The notes: generated by a model from the letters alone, not told the origin. DNA of 64,000 bases from Bacteroidales bacterium M8 (GCA_001689495.1 LUJS01000015.1:1-64000), one strand, 5' to 3'. Positions 39,436 to 48,136 are shown, counted from the first letter of the stretch. Numbers and translations are program-made.

Positions 39436-40314
39436 TCATTTAACGGGGTCTACGTTATATCCTTCGGAACGCAGCAGCGAGATCAGTCCCTTGTCGCCGG
39501 GCAGGTGGCCTGCGCCGACAGCGATGAGCACCGAAGCGGCGGGGAGCAGTCCGGCCATGACGCGCACCCAGTTGGCGTTGCGGGTGTTGATGAGCCTGTC
39601 GGCCGACGTGCCCATGCCGGTGGCGGGGTCCTCCATCAGGCTGAGCATTGCGTCAAGGTCGCCCGCCATATATGCCTTGGCCAGTTTCTGTGCGAATTCG
39701 AGTGCGGTGGCATCGTGGCGAACGGCATCCATAAGCTGTTCGGCCTGTTCGATGATGGGTGTTCCGAACAGCAGTGAGGCCTGCTCCTGAACGGTCTCGA
39801 GTCCGCCGATCTGTTTGCCGGCGGCCGCTCCGCGCTGCTGCACCACGAGGTCGAGCTGCTGTGCGGGGTTGAAGCCCGGGAACTGCTGCTGGGCCTGCAT
39901 CATGGCCATCACTGTAGAGACCATGGTCGGTTTCAGGGCGTCCATCTGGCGGATTTCGGCCATCGGGCCCATATATCTGCGCAGCACGGTGTTGATAGAG
40001 TCGAGCTGTGCGGGCGTGAAGAGCTTGGTGAGGGTAGAGTCTGACGGTGCCATCCCTGCCGCCATCAGCATCTGCTGGGCCTCGGGGGTCTGTGCCGAGG
40101 CCATGTCCATTTCGCCGTAGACCCTGTCGACGCTTGCGAGGGCATCGGCAAAACCGTCGATGCTGTCGAGCACCGATGCGGGTGCTATGTGGTGTGTGCC
40201 CAAGATGTATGAGGGGCGTTCAAGGCCGTTGCCCGAGATTTTCCATAACAGTTGGGCGTCTGCCGTCGTGACACAGGCGGCAATGAGGAGAAGCGTGAGA
40301 AAGATTTTTTTCAT
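39436..40314 (-). CDS. TraB/GumN-family protein
   Basis: This 292-residue protein has signal peptide MKKIFLTLLLIAACVTTADA and the TraB fold marked by two short conserved blocks, YILGTHHIAP near the N-terminus (GxxxH) and VGAGHLPGDKGLISLL near the end. Family members resemble erythromycin-esterase or Tiki-type metalloproteases; enzymatic action is likely but unproven. It is the first gene of the ABC transporter operon and the only one exported. Its mRNA would begin with a strong stem-loop. Confidence 0.85.
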   Translation of the reverse strand: MKKIFLTLLLIAACVTTADAQLLWKISGNGLERPSYILGTHHIAPASVLDSIDGFADALASVDRVYGEMDMASAQTPEAQQMLMAAGMAPSDSTLTKLFTPAQLDSINTVLRRYMGPMAEIRQMDALKPTMVSTVMAMMQAQQQFPGFNPAQQLDLVVQQRGAAAGKQIGGLETVQEQASLLFGTPIIEQAEQLMDAVRHDATALEFAQKLAKAYMAGDLDAMLSLMEDPATGMGTSADRLINTRNANWVRVMAGLLPAASVLIAVGAGHLPGDKGLISLLRSEGYNVDPVK

Positions 40315-40344
40315 CGTCGTTTTTGTGATTATGAGAGGTGTGGA

Positions 40345-40401
40345 GGTGTTGTACTTGTCTACAACACCGCAAAGGTATGCCTAATTTTTTTACTGACCAA
40401 A
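40345..40401 (-). promoter_or_regulatory. promoter and 5' stem-loop of the TraB-ABC-GntR operon
   Basis: TTTG (40401-40398) lies 20 bases before TACCTTTG (40377-40370), a full consensus promoter on the minus strand. Just at the predicted start, GGTGTTGTA (40345-40353) and TACAACACC (40360-40368) form a perfect 9-base inverted repeat with a 6-base spacer. It may be the operator of the YtrA-like regulator or a protecting 5' hairpin. Confidence 0.6.
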
Positions 40402-40494
40402 TTTTTTTGCGAAAAAAACAAATCCGACCCTCATATTTGTTGATAATGAAAGAAAAATGTGAAGTGATAATCAATCGTATAAGGCAAAAAGAAA

Positions 40495-40522
40495 TCCGCC
40501 CTGCTCCTGAAGATGGAGCGGG
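40495..40522 (-). terminator. terminator after tRNA-Arg
   Basis: CCGCC and GCTCC pair with GGAGC and GGCGG around TGAAGAT with a small internal mismatch. On the minus strand ATTTCTTTTTGCC follows. It lies about 35 bases beyond the tRNA 3' end. Confidence 0.7.
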
Positions 40523-40556
40523 GCGGCTTCACATGAAATGAACGAACAGTTTTTTG

Positions 40557-40628
40557 TACCTCGGAGGGGAATCGAACCCCTATCTGAAAATTAGGAATTT
40601 CCCATTCTATCCGTTGAACTACCAAGGC
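40557..40628 (-). tRNA. tRNA-Arg, anticodon CCU
   Basis: The minus strand folds into a complete cloverleaf: acceptor GCCTTGG with CCGAGGT and discriminator A, D stem GTTC/GAAT, anticodon stem GGAAA/TTTTC with loop TTCCTAA (anticodon CCT), and T arm AGGGG-TTCGATT-CCCCT. CCA is not encoded. It reads the rare codon AGG. It lies alone between the M16 gene and a terminator. Confidence 0.95.
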
Positions 40629-40657
40629 CCGTGTCTGCGGATTTTGCAAGTGCAAAT

Positions 40658-41965
40658 TTAAGCATTATTCTTTATACCGCCAAATTTTCCGGCTATTGAT
40701 GTCACCATCTTCGATGTGTCGAAATATCTTCTTGCCGTCTCGGCTATGGTTTCGGCTGTCGTGGCGCGGATTGCTGAGTGCTGCAGGGCGAAATAGTCGG
40801 TCGGCGTACCGGCGATGATGTTGTTTTGCAGAAAGTCCATGCGCTGGAAGGGTGAATCGAGCACGGAGGCGAGGTTGGAGAGGAAAAAGTTGCGCAGTCG
40901 TTCTACCTCGTCGGGCGAGAACGATGCCGGATCCTTCAGCCGCTCTATTTCGGCTACGGTCTCGGTTATGACCTCGCGTGTGTTGGCACAGTCGGTCTCG
41001 GTCGAGACTATCAGGTAGCCCCTGTCGTGATAGCCGTAGAGGGCCGCCGTGATTCCGTAGGTCAGGCCCTTGTCCTCGCGTATGTTGGTCATGAGGCGAC
41101 TGCCGAAATATCCGCCGAGAGCACAGGCGGCGATGCGCATGTCGATGAAACCGGGGTCGTTGCGCCCGGGGGTGGGGATGGCCATCTTGACGGCACTCTG
41201 GAGTGCGTCGGGCATGTCGGTCACGACCTCCTCTGGGCCTACGTTGTCGGGAAAAGTCAGAGTCACGGGCGAGAACTCGATGCCGGTCCTGATGCTTGCG
41301 AATCTGCGGACCACGGCCTCGACCATGCCGTCGTCTATGCGACCTGCGAGGAAGATGTGGATTCCTTTGGTGTCGAGGCGGCTTCGGTGTGCCTCGCGCA
41401 TCTCCTCGGGCGTGAAGGTGATGATCTCCTCGGGCTCGGGGATGGCGGCGATGGGGTTGTCCACACCATATATGATGGGCTTGAGGGCTGCCGAGGCATT
41501 GAATCCGACCTTGCAGCGGTTGACGGCAGCACGCGAACTCTGCAGGTGCAAGATCCTCTTGGCGGCCTCGGGCTCGAATGCCGGGCTGAATGCCATCTCG
41601 CGCGCCATGGGCAGCACTGCAGGGAATGCCGAGCAGGTGCAGAAGAGGTTGATGAGGGTGTGATGGCTCGTCACGCTCGACCCGCACCAAGCTCCGTTTG
41701 ACTCGAGAATGTCGGACATTCGTTGCCCCGGTGTCTGCTCGCTCCCCTCGGGGAGCATCAGCGCCACGGCCTCGAGCAGTCCCGGACGTGTTGATTCGGC
41801 CGTGCCGCCCGGCAGGGCTATGCCTATGCGGCAGACCTCGGTGGTGCCGCTGTCGATGATGTGTAGCGTGATGCCGTTCTGAAGGACTCGGATGCTCTCC
41901 GACTCGAGTGTCAGAGGTCCTATGGTATGGATTTCCGGTCGCCGGTTGCGGTCTGGATTGCTCAT
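40658..41965 (-). CDS. M16-family peptidase-like protein lacking the zinc motif
   Basis: This 435-residue protein has the two-lobed M16B layout: an N-terminal lobe and the C-terminal signature GSRLMTNIREDKGLTYGI with its arginine and tyrosine. The HxxEH zinc site is lost: the aligned place reads RPGLLEAVALM, keeping the glutamate but neither histidine. It should therefore be a non-catalytic subunit that helps an active M16 partner, or a binding protein. No signal peptide is visible. Its ATG overlaps the stop of the NlpC/P60 gene by four bases, so the two are translationally coupled. Confidence 0.85.
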   Translation of the reverse strand: MSNPDRNRRPEIHTIGPLTLESESIRVLQNGITLHIIDSGTTEVCRIGIALPGGTAESTRPGLLEAVALMLPEGSEQTPGQRMSDILESNGAWCGSSVTSHHTLINLFCTCSAFPAVLPMAREMAFSPAFEPEAAKRILHLQSSRAAVNRCKVGFNASAALKPIIYGVDNPIAAIPEPEEIITFTPEEMREAHRSRLDTKGIHIFLAGRIDDGMVEAVVRRFASIRTGIEFSPVTLTFPDNVGPEEVVTDMPDALQSAVKMAIPTPGRNDPGFIDMRIAACALGGYFGSRLMTNIREDKGLTYGITAALYGYHDRGYLIVSTETDCANTREVITETVAEIERLKDPASFSPDEVERLRNFFLSNLASVLDSPFQRMDFLQNNIIAGTPTDYFALQHSAIRATTAETIAETARRYFDTSKMVTSIAGKFGGIKNNA

Positions 41966-42990
41966 TGCAGTGGTTTTTCGATGATTGACCCGAGCACTGA
42001 CGAACGTGCGTCGCCAACGCCGGGCTCGGGTGTTGCCGCAGCCGACTTGGGTGTCGTCTGCACGGGCTTGACCGGTGTGACGGTGGTGGTCGCTGCAGGG
42101 GCAGGTGTCTTGACGGTGACGGCGGGCGCCGAGGCTGTCACGGCCGGTTCGGGTTCGGGCAGAATCTCCGGTGTCGGCTCCGGCTCGGGTGTAGGTTCGG
42201 GTGCCGTTTCAGGTGCTGGTTCGGGCTCTGCCTCGGGGTCAGCCTCGGGCACGGGACGGATTATCCCGTCCGAATCATCGTCCGGAACAATAAAAATCTC
42301 GGGCTCGGCGGGGAGAGATGCAATTTCTGTCGCCGATGGGTCGGGCAGGGGCTCTGTCACGGGGATGCTCTCGGGTACGGACGGCACGGAGGGTACTGAT
42401 GGCGCGGACGGCTTGCGGGGTTTCTGCCGTTTTTTCTTGCCACCTTTCTCAAGCATGGCGTGATACTCGCCGACATATCCGGCTCCGGCAAACGTGCGCG
42501 AATAATAGCCCTCGGACAGGTCGCTGACTATGACGCCCCGCGAGGCCGATGCATGTATCATACGGTTTTCGCCGACGAAGATGCCGACGTGCGATACACG
42601 TTTCTTGTCCTTGCCGGTGGCAAAGAAGACAAGGTCGCCCGGCGTGAGGGAGTTTTTCGATGCCGGAGCGCAGAAATCTTTTTGCGCGCGCGAATTGCGC
42701 GGCACAGAAATGTCGAGAGCCTTGCTGTAGACCTGCAGGACGAGGCCCGAGCAATCGACGCCCCGTCTGTCATTGCCACCATATTTATAAGGAGTGCCCA
42801 GCCAGCTGCGCGCCTCGTCGACAAGCGCCCGCGAGTGCGTGGACAGATTCTTGGTCGACGGCACGGAGAGTTCCTTGCCCGACGGCGCTCCACCGACAGG
42901 CCGGGCCGTGCCACGCCGCGACGTCGAACACGACGCCAACGTCAGCACGACTGACAACATGACTATGACAGAGTTTAGCTTTAATGACAT
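41962..42990 (-). CDS. NlpC/P60 (C40) cell-wall endopeptidase, lipoprotein with proline-rich tail
   Basis: This 342-residue protein has a lipobox (MLSVVLTLASC), then an NlpC/P60 domain with the catalytic cysteine in RRGVDCSGLVLQVY, the first histidine in VSHVGIFVGENRMIHASAS and a second in that segment. It would cut peptide stems of peptidoglycan. After about residue 180 comes a long, low-complexity tail rich in P, E, A and T (SVPSVPSVPE, EPEPTPEILPEPEP), probably an extended linker through the cell wall. It is the first gene of the pair with the M16-like protein. Confidence 0.9.
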   Translation of the reverse strand: MSLKLNSVIVMLSVVLTLASCSTSRRGTARPVGGAPSGKELSVPSTKNLSTHSRALVDEARSWLGTPYKYGGNDRRGVDCSGLVLQVYSKALDISVPRNSRAQKDFCAPASKNSLTPGDLVFFATGKDKKRVSHVGIFVGENRMIHASASRGVIVSDLSEGYYSRTFAGAGYVGEYHAMLEKGGKKKRQKPRKPSAPSVPSVPSVPESIPVTEPLPDPSATEIASLPAEPEIFIVPDDDSDGIIRPVPEADPEAEPEPAPETAPEPTPEPEPTPEILPEPEPAVTASAPAVTVKTPAPAATTTVTPVKPVQTTPKSAAATPEPGVGDARSSVLGSIIEKPLQ

Positions 42991-42997
42991 GACATTG

Positions 42998-43005
42998 CAA
43001 AATTA
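42998..43005 (-). promoter_or_regulatory. -7 element for the NlpC/P60-M16 operon
   Basis: TAATTTTG on the minus strand ends eight bases before the ATG at 42990, so the mRNA leader would be only about 3-4 bases. No TTG is at the usual upstream distance. Confidence 0.45.
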
Positions 43006-43099
43006 AGAAATTTTTATCAATCGTTTTAGCGATGTGCCTAAATATTCCTTAAAATCATTCTGAAGCTATTAAAATATTTTAAAGTGGGGTTTGACGATG

Positions 43100-43107
43100 T
43101 AACTTTG
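43100..43107 (+). promoter_or_regulatory. -7 element for the htrA/degP gene
   Basis: TAACTTTG matches the consensus and predicts a leader of about 53 bases. A TTTG at 43090 is too close to be its -33 partner. Confidence 0.5.
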
Positions 43108-43164
43108 TATGATTTTTGCCGTCTATAGAGTAAAACCAAACAACAAAATCCATCACTCAACAGC

Positions 43165-44682
43165 ATGAAATCAACAGCCAAGATAATGCTTCTCGCTGCC
43201 GGAACAGCCATCCTCAGCTCGGCGGCCACTGCAATGGCCATCGGTTCGTTCGGCCGTGCAGACAACCATTCTTCTCTCTCTTCGACGGAGTCTGCCGAGG
43301 GTCGGTTCTATACCGTTGCCTCGACCGTGACTCCGGCTACGGATTTCACAACGGCCGCCGAGAATACCATCAACGGTGTCGTGTCCATCAAGAGCTTCTC
43401 GACTCCCCGCGGCTATGCGGGAGGGGGCGGCAACATGTTCAACGACCCGTTCTTCGAGTATTTCTTCGGCTCGCCCCGCAGCAACCCCCGCCAGCAGGAG
43501 CAGGCTCCCCGCGAGCAGCAGCGCGGCCTCGGCTCGGGTGTCATCATCAGCCCCGACGGCTATATCGTCACCAACAATCACGTCATCGACGAGGCCGAGC
43601 GTCTTGAGATCACGCTCAACGACAACCGCACCTTCGATGCGACGGTCATCGGCACCGACCCCACCACCGACCTCGCCCTGATCAAGATCGACGCCAAGGA
43701 CCTGCCTGTCATCCCCATGGGCGACAGCGAGCAGCTCAAGGTGGGCGAGTGGGTTCTGGCCGTGGGCAACCCCTTCGGCTTCACCTCGACCGTCACCACT
43801 GGCATCGTGTCTGCCAAGTCGCGCAGCATCTCGTCGACCTCGCACTCGCGCCCCATGGGCATCGAGGCATACATCCAGACCGACGCTGCCGTCAATCCCG
43901 GCAACTCGGGCGGCGCTCTCGTCACCCTGACCGGCGAGCTCATCGGCATCAACACCGCCATATACTCGCAGACAGGCAACTATGCCGGTTACTCGTTCGC
44001 CATCCCCACCTCGATCGTCAAGAAGGTCGTGAGTGACCTGCGCCAGTACGGCACCGTACAGCGCGCCGTGCTCGGTGTCTCGATCGCCGACCTCACTGCA
44101 GAGACCGCCAAGGAGAAAGGCATCACCGCCGTGACCAAGGGCGTCTATGTGGCAGCCGTGAGCGAGCGCTCGTCGGCACGCGAGGCAGGCATCCGCGAGG
44201 GCGACGTCATCACCGCCGTCAACGGCGTGACGACCGACAACACAGCCCAGCTTCAGGAGCAGGTGGCCAAATATCGTCCCGGCGACAAGATCAAGGTGAC
44301 ATACATCCGCGACAACAAGTCCAACACCGTCGACATCAAGCTGCTCAACACTCAGGGCAACACCACCGTGACCAAGGCGGGCGATTTCGCCGACCTCGGA
44401 TGCGCCTTCTCGAAGGTCGATCCCTCTCAGCTCAAGCAGCTCGGCATCGACAACGGCGTGCGCGTGGCCGAAGTCAAGGACGGAGTCTTCGCCGATGCAG
44501 GCGTCCGCAAGGGATTCATCATCGTCTCCATCAACGACTCGCGCGTTTCCTCGCCCGAGGATGTCGAGAAGGTCTACCGCTCGATCATGCGCGGTCAGGG
44601 CGACGAGAAACTGATGATTCTCCGCGGCCTCTATCCCACGGGCAAGCGCGGCGTCTATGCCGTAGACCTTGCCGGACAGTGA
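43165..44682 (+). CDS. degP: HtrA/DegP-type periplasmic serine protease
   Basis: This 505-residue protein has a signal peptide (MKSTAKIMLLAAGTAILSSA), a glycine- and proline-rich linker, a trypsin-like domain and two PDZ domains. The catalytic triad is visible: histidine in YIVTNNHVID, aspartate in DPTTDLALIKID and serine in NPGNSGGALV. PDZ one begins near AVLGVSIADL and PDZ two near DLGCAFSKVD. The family degrades or refolds damaged envelope proteins. It is divergent from the NlpC/P60 gene and has its own terminator. Confidence 0.95.
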   Translation: MKSTAKIMLLAAGTAILSSAATAMAIGSFGRADNHSSLSSTESAEGRFYTVASTVTPATDFTTAAENTINGVVSIKSFSTPRGYAGGGGNMFNDPFFEYFFGSPRSNPRQQEQAPREQQRGLGSGVIISPDGYIVTNNHVIDEAERLEITLNDNRTFDATVIGTDPTTDLALIKIDAKDLPVIPMGDSEQLKVGEWVLAVGNPFGFTSTVTTGIVSAKSRSISSTSHSRPMGIEAYIQTDAAVNPGNSGGALVTLTGELIGINTAIYSQTGNYAGYSFAIPTSIVKKVVSDLRQYGTVQRAVLGVSIADLTAETAKEKGITAVTKGVYVAAVSERSSAREAGIREGDVITAVNGVTTDNTAQLQEQVAKYRPGDKIKVTYIRDNKSNTVDIKLLNTQGNTTVTKAGDFADLGCAFSKVDPSQLKQLGIDNGVRVAEVKDGVFADAGVRKGFIIVSINDSRVSSPEDVEKVYRSIMRGQGDEKLMILRGLYPTGKRGVYAVDLAGQ

Positions 44683-44787
44683 TTCCTCTCCCTCGCTCAA
44701 AGTCAGGAAACACACATCCGAAATATAAAGGTTTAGTAATGAATATTAGGTAAATAAGGTTTTAGGAAACCTGACCGTTGACTATCA

Positions 44788-44820
44788 TGCCGCCTGTGGT
44801 CCCCGTGGCCACGGGCGGCA
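44788..44820 (+). terminator. terminator after degP
   Basis: TGCCGCC and GTGG (44788-44799) pair with CCAC and GGCGGCA (44809-44820), followed by A and seven T residues. Confidence 0.85.
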
Positions 44821-44825
44821 ATTTT

Positions 44826-44857
44826 TTTGTTATTATCCCCGAAAACCCTTAACTTTG
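44826..44857 (+). promoter_or_regulatory. promoter of the SGNH hydrolase gene
   Basis: TTTG (44826-44829) is 20 bases before TAACTTTG (44850-44857). The TTTG is formed by the last bases of the degP terminator T-tract. The leader would be about 28 bases. Confidence 0.65.
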
Positions 44858-44888
44858 TCTCGATAAACCATTAAATCATCACGTACGC

Positions 44889-45695
44889 ATGAAAAATAGA
44901 TTGTTCTCGATTCTCCTCGCCCTCGTCATCGCTCTCCCTGCCGTGTCTCAGGGCAGGGCTCACCCGTGGCAGGGCAAGACGGTGGCCTATCTGGGCGACT
45001 CGATCACCGACCCGCGCAACAAGGCCGCGCAGAAGAAGTATTGGGCATGGCTTCAGGAATGGCTCGGCATCACCCCTTATGTCTATGCCGTCAGCGGCCG
45101 CCAGTGGAACGACATTCCCCGTCAGGCCGACAAGCTCCGCGCCGAGCACGGCGACGACTTCGATGCCATACTCATCTTCATGGGCACCAACGACTACAAC
45201 AACGCCGTTCCCCTCGGGCGCTGGTATGACGAGACGATGGAGACCGTTGAATTCGGCCACCAGTACGTCAAGCGTCCCGAACTGCGCGAGCGTCGCGTCC
45301 CGGCCATGAACCCCGACACGTATCGAGGACGCATCAACATAGCCCTCGACTCGCTCAAGCGCACCTTCCCCGACAAACAGATCGTACTGCTCACCCCCAT
45401 ACACCGCGGCGGCTTCTATGCCAACGACAAGAACTGGCAATGCCCCGAAGACTACGTGAACCGCTGCGGCGAATACCTCGACGCCTATGTCGACGCCGTC
45501 AAGGAAGCCGGACAGGTATGGTCAGTCCCCGTGATAGACCTCGCGGCCCTCTGCGGACTCTATCCCATGATGGACGAGCACGCCAAATACTTCAACCGCG
45601 CCGATACCGACCGCCTTCACCCCAACGACCTCGGCCATCAGCGCATGGCCCGTACCCTCCTCTACCAGCTCCAGACCCTCCCCTGCACATTCTGA
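44889..45695 (+). CDS. SGNH/GDSL-family hydrolase, secreted
   Basis: This 268-residue protein has signal peptide MKNRLFSILLALVIALPAVS and the SGNH blocks: VAYLGDSITD with the nucleophilic serine, the block III asparagine in IFMGTNDYNN, and TDRLHPNDLGHQ with the aspartate and histidine. Such enzymes deacylate carbohydrates or lipids. With pectin genes elsewhere in the window, an acetylxylan- or pectin-acetylesterase-like role is possible, but nothing in the sequence decides this. Confidence 0.88.
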   Translation: MKNRLFSILLALVIALPAVSQGRAHPWQGKTVAYLGDSITDPRNKAAQKKYWAWLQEWLGITPYVYAVSGRQWNDIPRQADKLRAEHGDDFDAILIFMGTNDYNNAVPLGRWYDETMETVEFGHQYVKRPELRERRVPAMNPDTYRGRINIALDSLKRTFPDKQIVLLTPIHRGGFYANDKNWQCPEDYVNRCGEYLDAYVDAVKEAGQVWSVPVIDLAALCGLYPMMDEHAKYFNRADTDRLHPNDLGHQRMARTLLYQLQTLPCTF

Positions 45696-45718
45696 TACGA
45701 CAGATTGATAATAAACAA

Positions 45719-45745
45719 AGAATCCCGACCATTGGCCGGGATTCT
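45719..45745. terminator. bidirectional terminator between the SGNH gene and pgi
   Basis: AGAATCCCG (45719-45727) pairs with CGGGATTCT (45737-45745). GTTTTTTG follows on the plus strand and TTTGTTTATT on the minus strand, so it serves both converging genes. Confidence 0.85.
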
Positions 45746-45769
45746 GTTTTTTGCATGTATTCCGAATTA

Positions 45770-47110
45770 TCAGAGGCGGGCCTTGATGGCTTCGGTCTCG
45801 GCCTCGTAGCCGGGCTTGGCGAGGAGGGCGAACATGTTGCGCTTGTATGCCTCTACACCGGGCTGGTTGAAGGGGTTGACGCCGAGCATGTAGCCGCTGA
45901 TGCCGCAGGCCTTCTCGAAGAAGTAGATGAGCTGGCCGAGGTATTTCTCCTGAATTGCGGGGAGGGTGATGAGCAGGTTGGGCACGCCGCCGTCAACGTG
46001 GGCGAGACGTGTGCCGAGTTCGGCCATCTTGTTGACTTCGTCGACGTGCTTGCCGGCGATGTAGTTGAGTCCGTCGAGGTTGGCCTCGTCCGAGGGGATG
46101 AGCTTCTCGTGCTTCTGCTCGGTCACGGTGATGACGGTCTCGAAGATGGTGCGCTCGCCGTCCTGAATCCACTGGCCCATCGAGTGGAGGTCGGTCGAGT
46201 TGTCTACGGCTGCGGGGAAGATGCCCTTGTGGTCCTTGCCCTCGCTCTCGCCATAGAGCTGTTTCCACCACTCGGCGAAGAAGTGGAGCTTGGGATTGTA
46301 GTTGACGAGGATCTCGATCTTCTTGCCGGCCTGATAGAGTGCGTTGCGGGTTGCGGCATAGAGGAATGCGGGGTTGGTCTCGTCGGGGGTATTGGTGGCC
46401 TTCTCCATCTCGGATGCGCCGTCGATGAGGGCGCGTACGTCGAAGCCTGCAACGGCGATGGGGAGCAGGCCAACGGGGGTGAGCACGGAGAAGCGGCCGC
46501 CTACGTTGTCGGCGATGACGAATGTCTTGTAGCCCTCCTCGGTTGCCAGCGTACGGAGTGCGCCGCGGTTGGCGTCGGTGATGGCCACGATGCGCTTACG
46601 TGCCTCGTCGAGGCCGAGCTGGCGCTCGAGCTGCTCCTTGAGCAGGCGGAAGGCGATGGCGGGCTCTGTGGTGGTGCCGCTCTTTGAGATGACGATGATG
46701 CCGAAGCGTTTGTCCTTCAGGTAGTCCTGAAGCTCGTAGAGGTAGTCCTCGCCGATGTTCTGGCCGGCAAAGAGCACCTTGGGCTCGCCTTCGACACCGG
46801 GACGATATGCGGCAAAGCTGTCGCTGAGTGCCTCGATGACGGCCTTGGCGCCGAGATAGCTACCACCGATACCGATGGCCACGACGGTGTCGCAGGTGGC
46901 GCGGAGCTGCTCTGCGCAGGCGATGATGTCGTCGAGCTGGGCGTCGGTCGTTTCGGTGGGGAGGTTGACCCAACCGAGGAAGTCGTTGCCTTCGCCGGTG
47001 CCGGTGAGCACCTTGTCGAGGGCATCTGCTGCCTTGGCGTCGAGTTTGCTGATCTGCTCGCGGCTCACGGTCGAGAGCACGTCCTTGATGTCAACATTCA
47101 GAGTTTTCAT
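45770..47110 (-). CDS. pgi: glucose-6-phosphate isomerase
   Basis: This 446-residue protein interconverts glucose 6-phosphate and fructose 6-phosphate. Typical blocks are VVAIGIGGSYLGAKAVIEAL, VISKSGTTTEPAIAFRLL (substrate phosphate loop) and GGRFSVLTPVGLLPIAVAG, with the later QLIYFFEKACGISGYMLGVN region. It is the shorter form found in Bacteroidetes and Firmicutes. It is last in the lysS-gpsA-pgi operon, 33 bases after gpsA. Confidence 0.96.
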   Translation of the reverse strand: MKTLNVDIKDVLSTVSREQISKLDAKAADALDKVLTGTGEGNDFLGWVNLPTETTDAQLDDIIACAEQLRATCDTVVAIGIGGSYLGAKAVIEALSDSFAAYRPGVEGEPKVLFAGQNIGEDYLYELQDYLKDKRFGIIVISKSGTTTEPAIAFRLLKEQLERQLGLDEARKRIVAITDANRGALRTLATEEGYKTFVIADNVGGRFSVLTPVGLLPIAVAGFDVRALIDGASEMEKATNTPDETNPAFLYAATRNALYQAGKKIEILVNYNPKLHFFAEWWKQLYGESEGKDHKGIFPAAVDNSTDLHSMGQWIQDGERTIFETVITVTEQKHEKLIPSDEANLDGLNYIAGKHVDEVNKMAELGTRLAHVDGGVPNLLITLPAIQEKYLGQLIYFFEKACGISGYMLGVNPFNQPGVEAYKRNMFALLAKPGYEAETEAIKARL

Positions 47111-47143
47111 GCTATTATTCTTTTATGATAAAATTTAGGATTG

Positions 47144-48136
47144 TCAGATGAACCACTTGCCCAGAGCGCGCATGGCCCTCTCGGCGTTGGCGTGGCGGTA
47201 GAGTATGTCGTAGACGGCGTCCAGAATGGGCATCTCGACTCCATACCGTTTGTTTATCTCCTTGATGCACTTGGTGCCGTAGTATCCCTCGGCGGTCTGC
47301 TCCATCTCCATGCGTGCGGTCGAGACCGAGTAGCCCTTGCCGATGATGGATCCGAAGTTGTGGTTGCGCGAGAACCGCGAGTAGGCCGTGACCAGCAGGT
47401 CGCCCAGATAGACGCTGTCGCAGATGCAGCGGGGACGGGGGCACACCTCGTCGACAAACCGCTCCATCTCGCGGATGGCGTTGCTGACCAGCATGGCCAG
47501 AAAGTTGTCGCCACCCTTCATGCCGTGCACGATGCCTGCGGCTATCGAATAGACATTCTTGAGCACGGCGGCATACTCGATGCCCTCGACGTCGCTCGAC
47601 GGGATGGTGCGGGTCGACGGCGAGTTGAGGCGCTTGCCGAACTCCTCGGCATAGGCCACGTTGTGGCAGCCCACGGTGAGGAAGCTGGGACGCGACAATG
47701 CCACTTCCTCGGCATGACAGGGACCGGCGATGACGATGACCTTCTCGGGGTCGACGCCGAAGCGGTGCACCATGTAGTCGGAGATGATCTCGTTGTCGCC
47801 GGGCACGATGCCCTTGACGGCCGATACGATGTTCTTGCCCGATATGTCGACCGAGATCTTGTTGATGTGCGTCTTGAAGTATGGCGACGGCATCACCAGC
47901 AGCAGGGTGTCGGCCTGAGAGCAGACGTAGTTGATGTCGCTCGAAAACTCGATGCGGCTCACGTCAAATTCGACATCAGTCAGGTATGCCGGGTTGCGGC
48001 CCATGCGCTTGAAGTCCTCGATGCGGTCGTCGCGGCGCATGTACCACATTATGTTGTCGCAGTTGCGCAGCAGCAGTTTGGCGAGAGCCGTTGCCCAGCT
48101 TCCGCCTCCCATCACTGCTATTTTGTTGAAACTCAT
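47144..48136 (-). CDS. gpsA: NAD(P)H-dependent glycerol-3-phosphate dehydrogenase
   Basis: This 330-residue enzyme reduces dihydroxyacetone phosphate to sn-glycerol 3-phosphate for phospholipid synthesis. The NAD-binding start is IAVMGGGSWATALAKLLLRN, followed by the substrate region VSAVKGIVPGD, GPCHAEEVALSRPS and the catalytic lysine in AAVLKNVYSIAAGIVHGM. CDSVYLGDLLVTAYSRFSRN is also characteristic. It lies 21 bases after lysS and 33 before pgi, an arrangement common in Bacteroidetes. Confidence 0.96.
   Translation of the reverse strand: MSFNKIAVMGGGSWATALAKLLLRNCDNIMWYMRRDDRIEDFKRMGRNPAYLTDVEFDVSRIEFSSDINYVCSQADTLLLVMPSPYFKTHINKISVDISGKNIVSAVKGIVPGDNEIISDYMVHRFGVDPEKVIVIAGPCHAEEVALSRPSFLTVGCHNVAYAEEFGKRLNSPSTRTIPSSDVEGIEYAAVLKNVYSIAAGIVHGMKGGDNFLAMLVSNAIREMERFVDEVCPRPRCICDSVYLGDLLVTAYSRFSRNHNFGSIIGKGYSVSTARMEMEQTAEGYYGTKCIKEINKRYGVEMPILDAVYDILYRHANAERAMRALGKWFI

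Noticed and set aside
43171..44715. 514-codon minus-strand frame opposite degP
   Set aside because: DegP on the plus strand has all catalytic motifs; the antisense frame is a codon-bias artefact.
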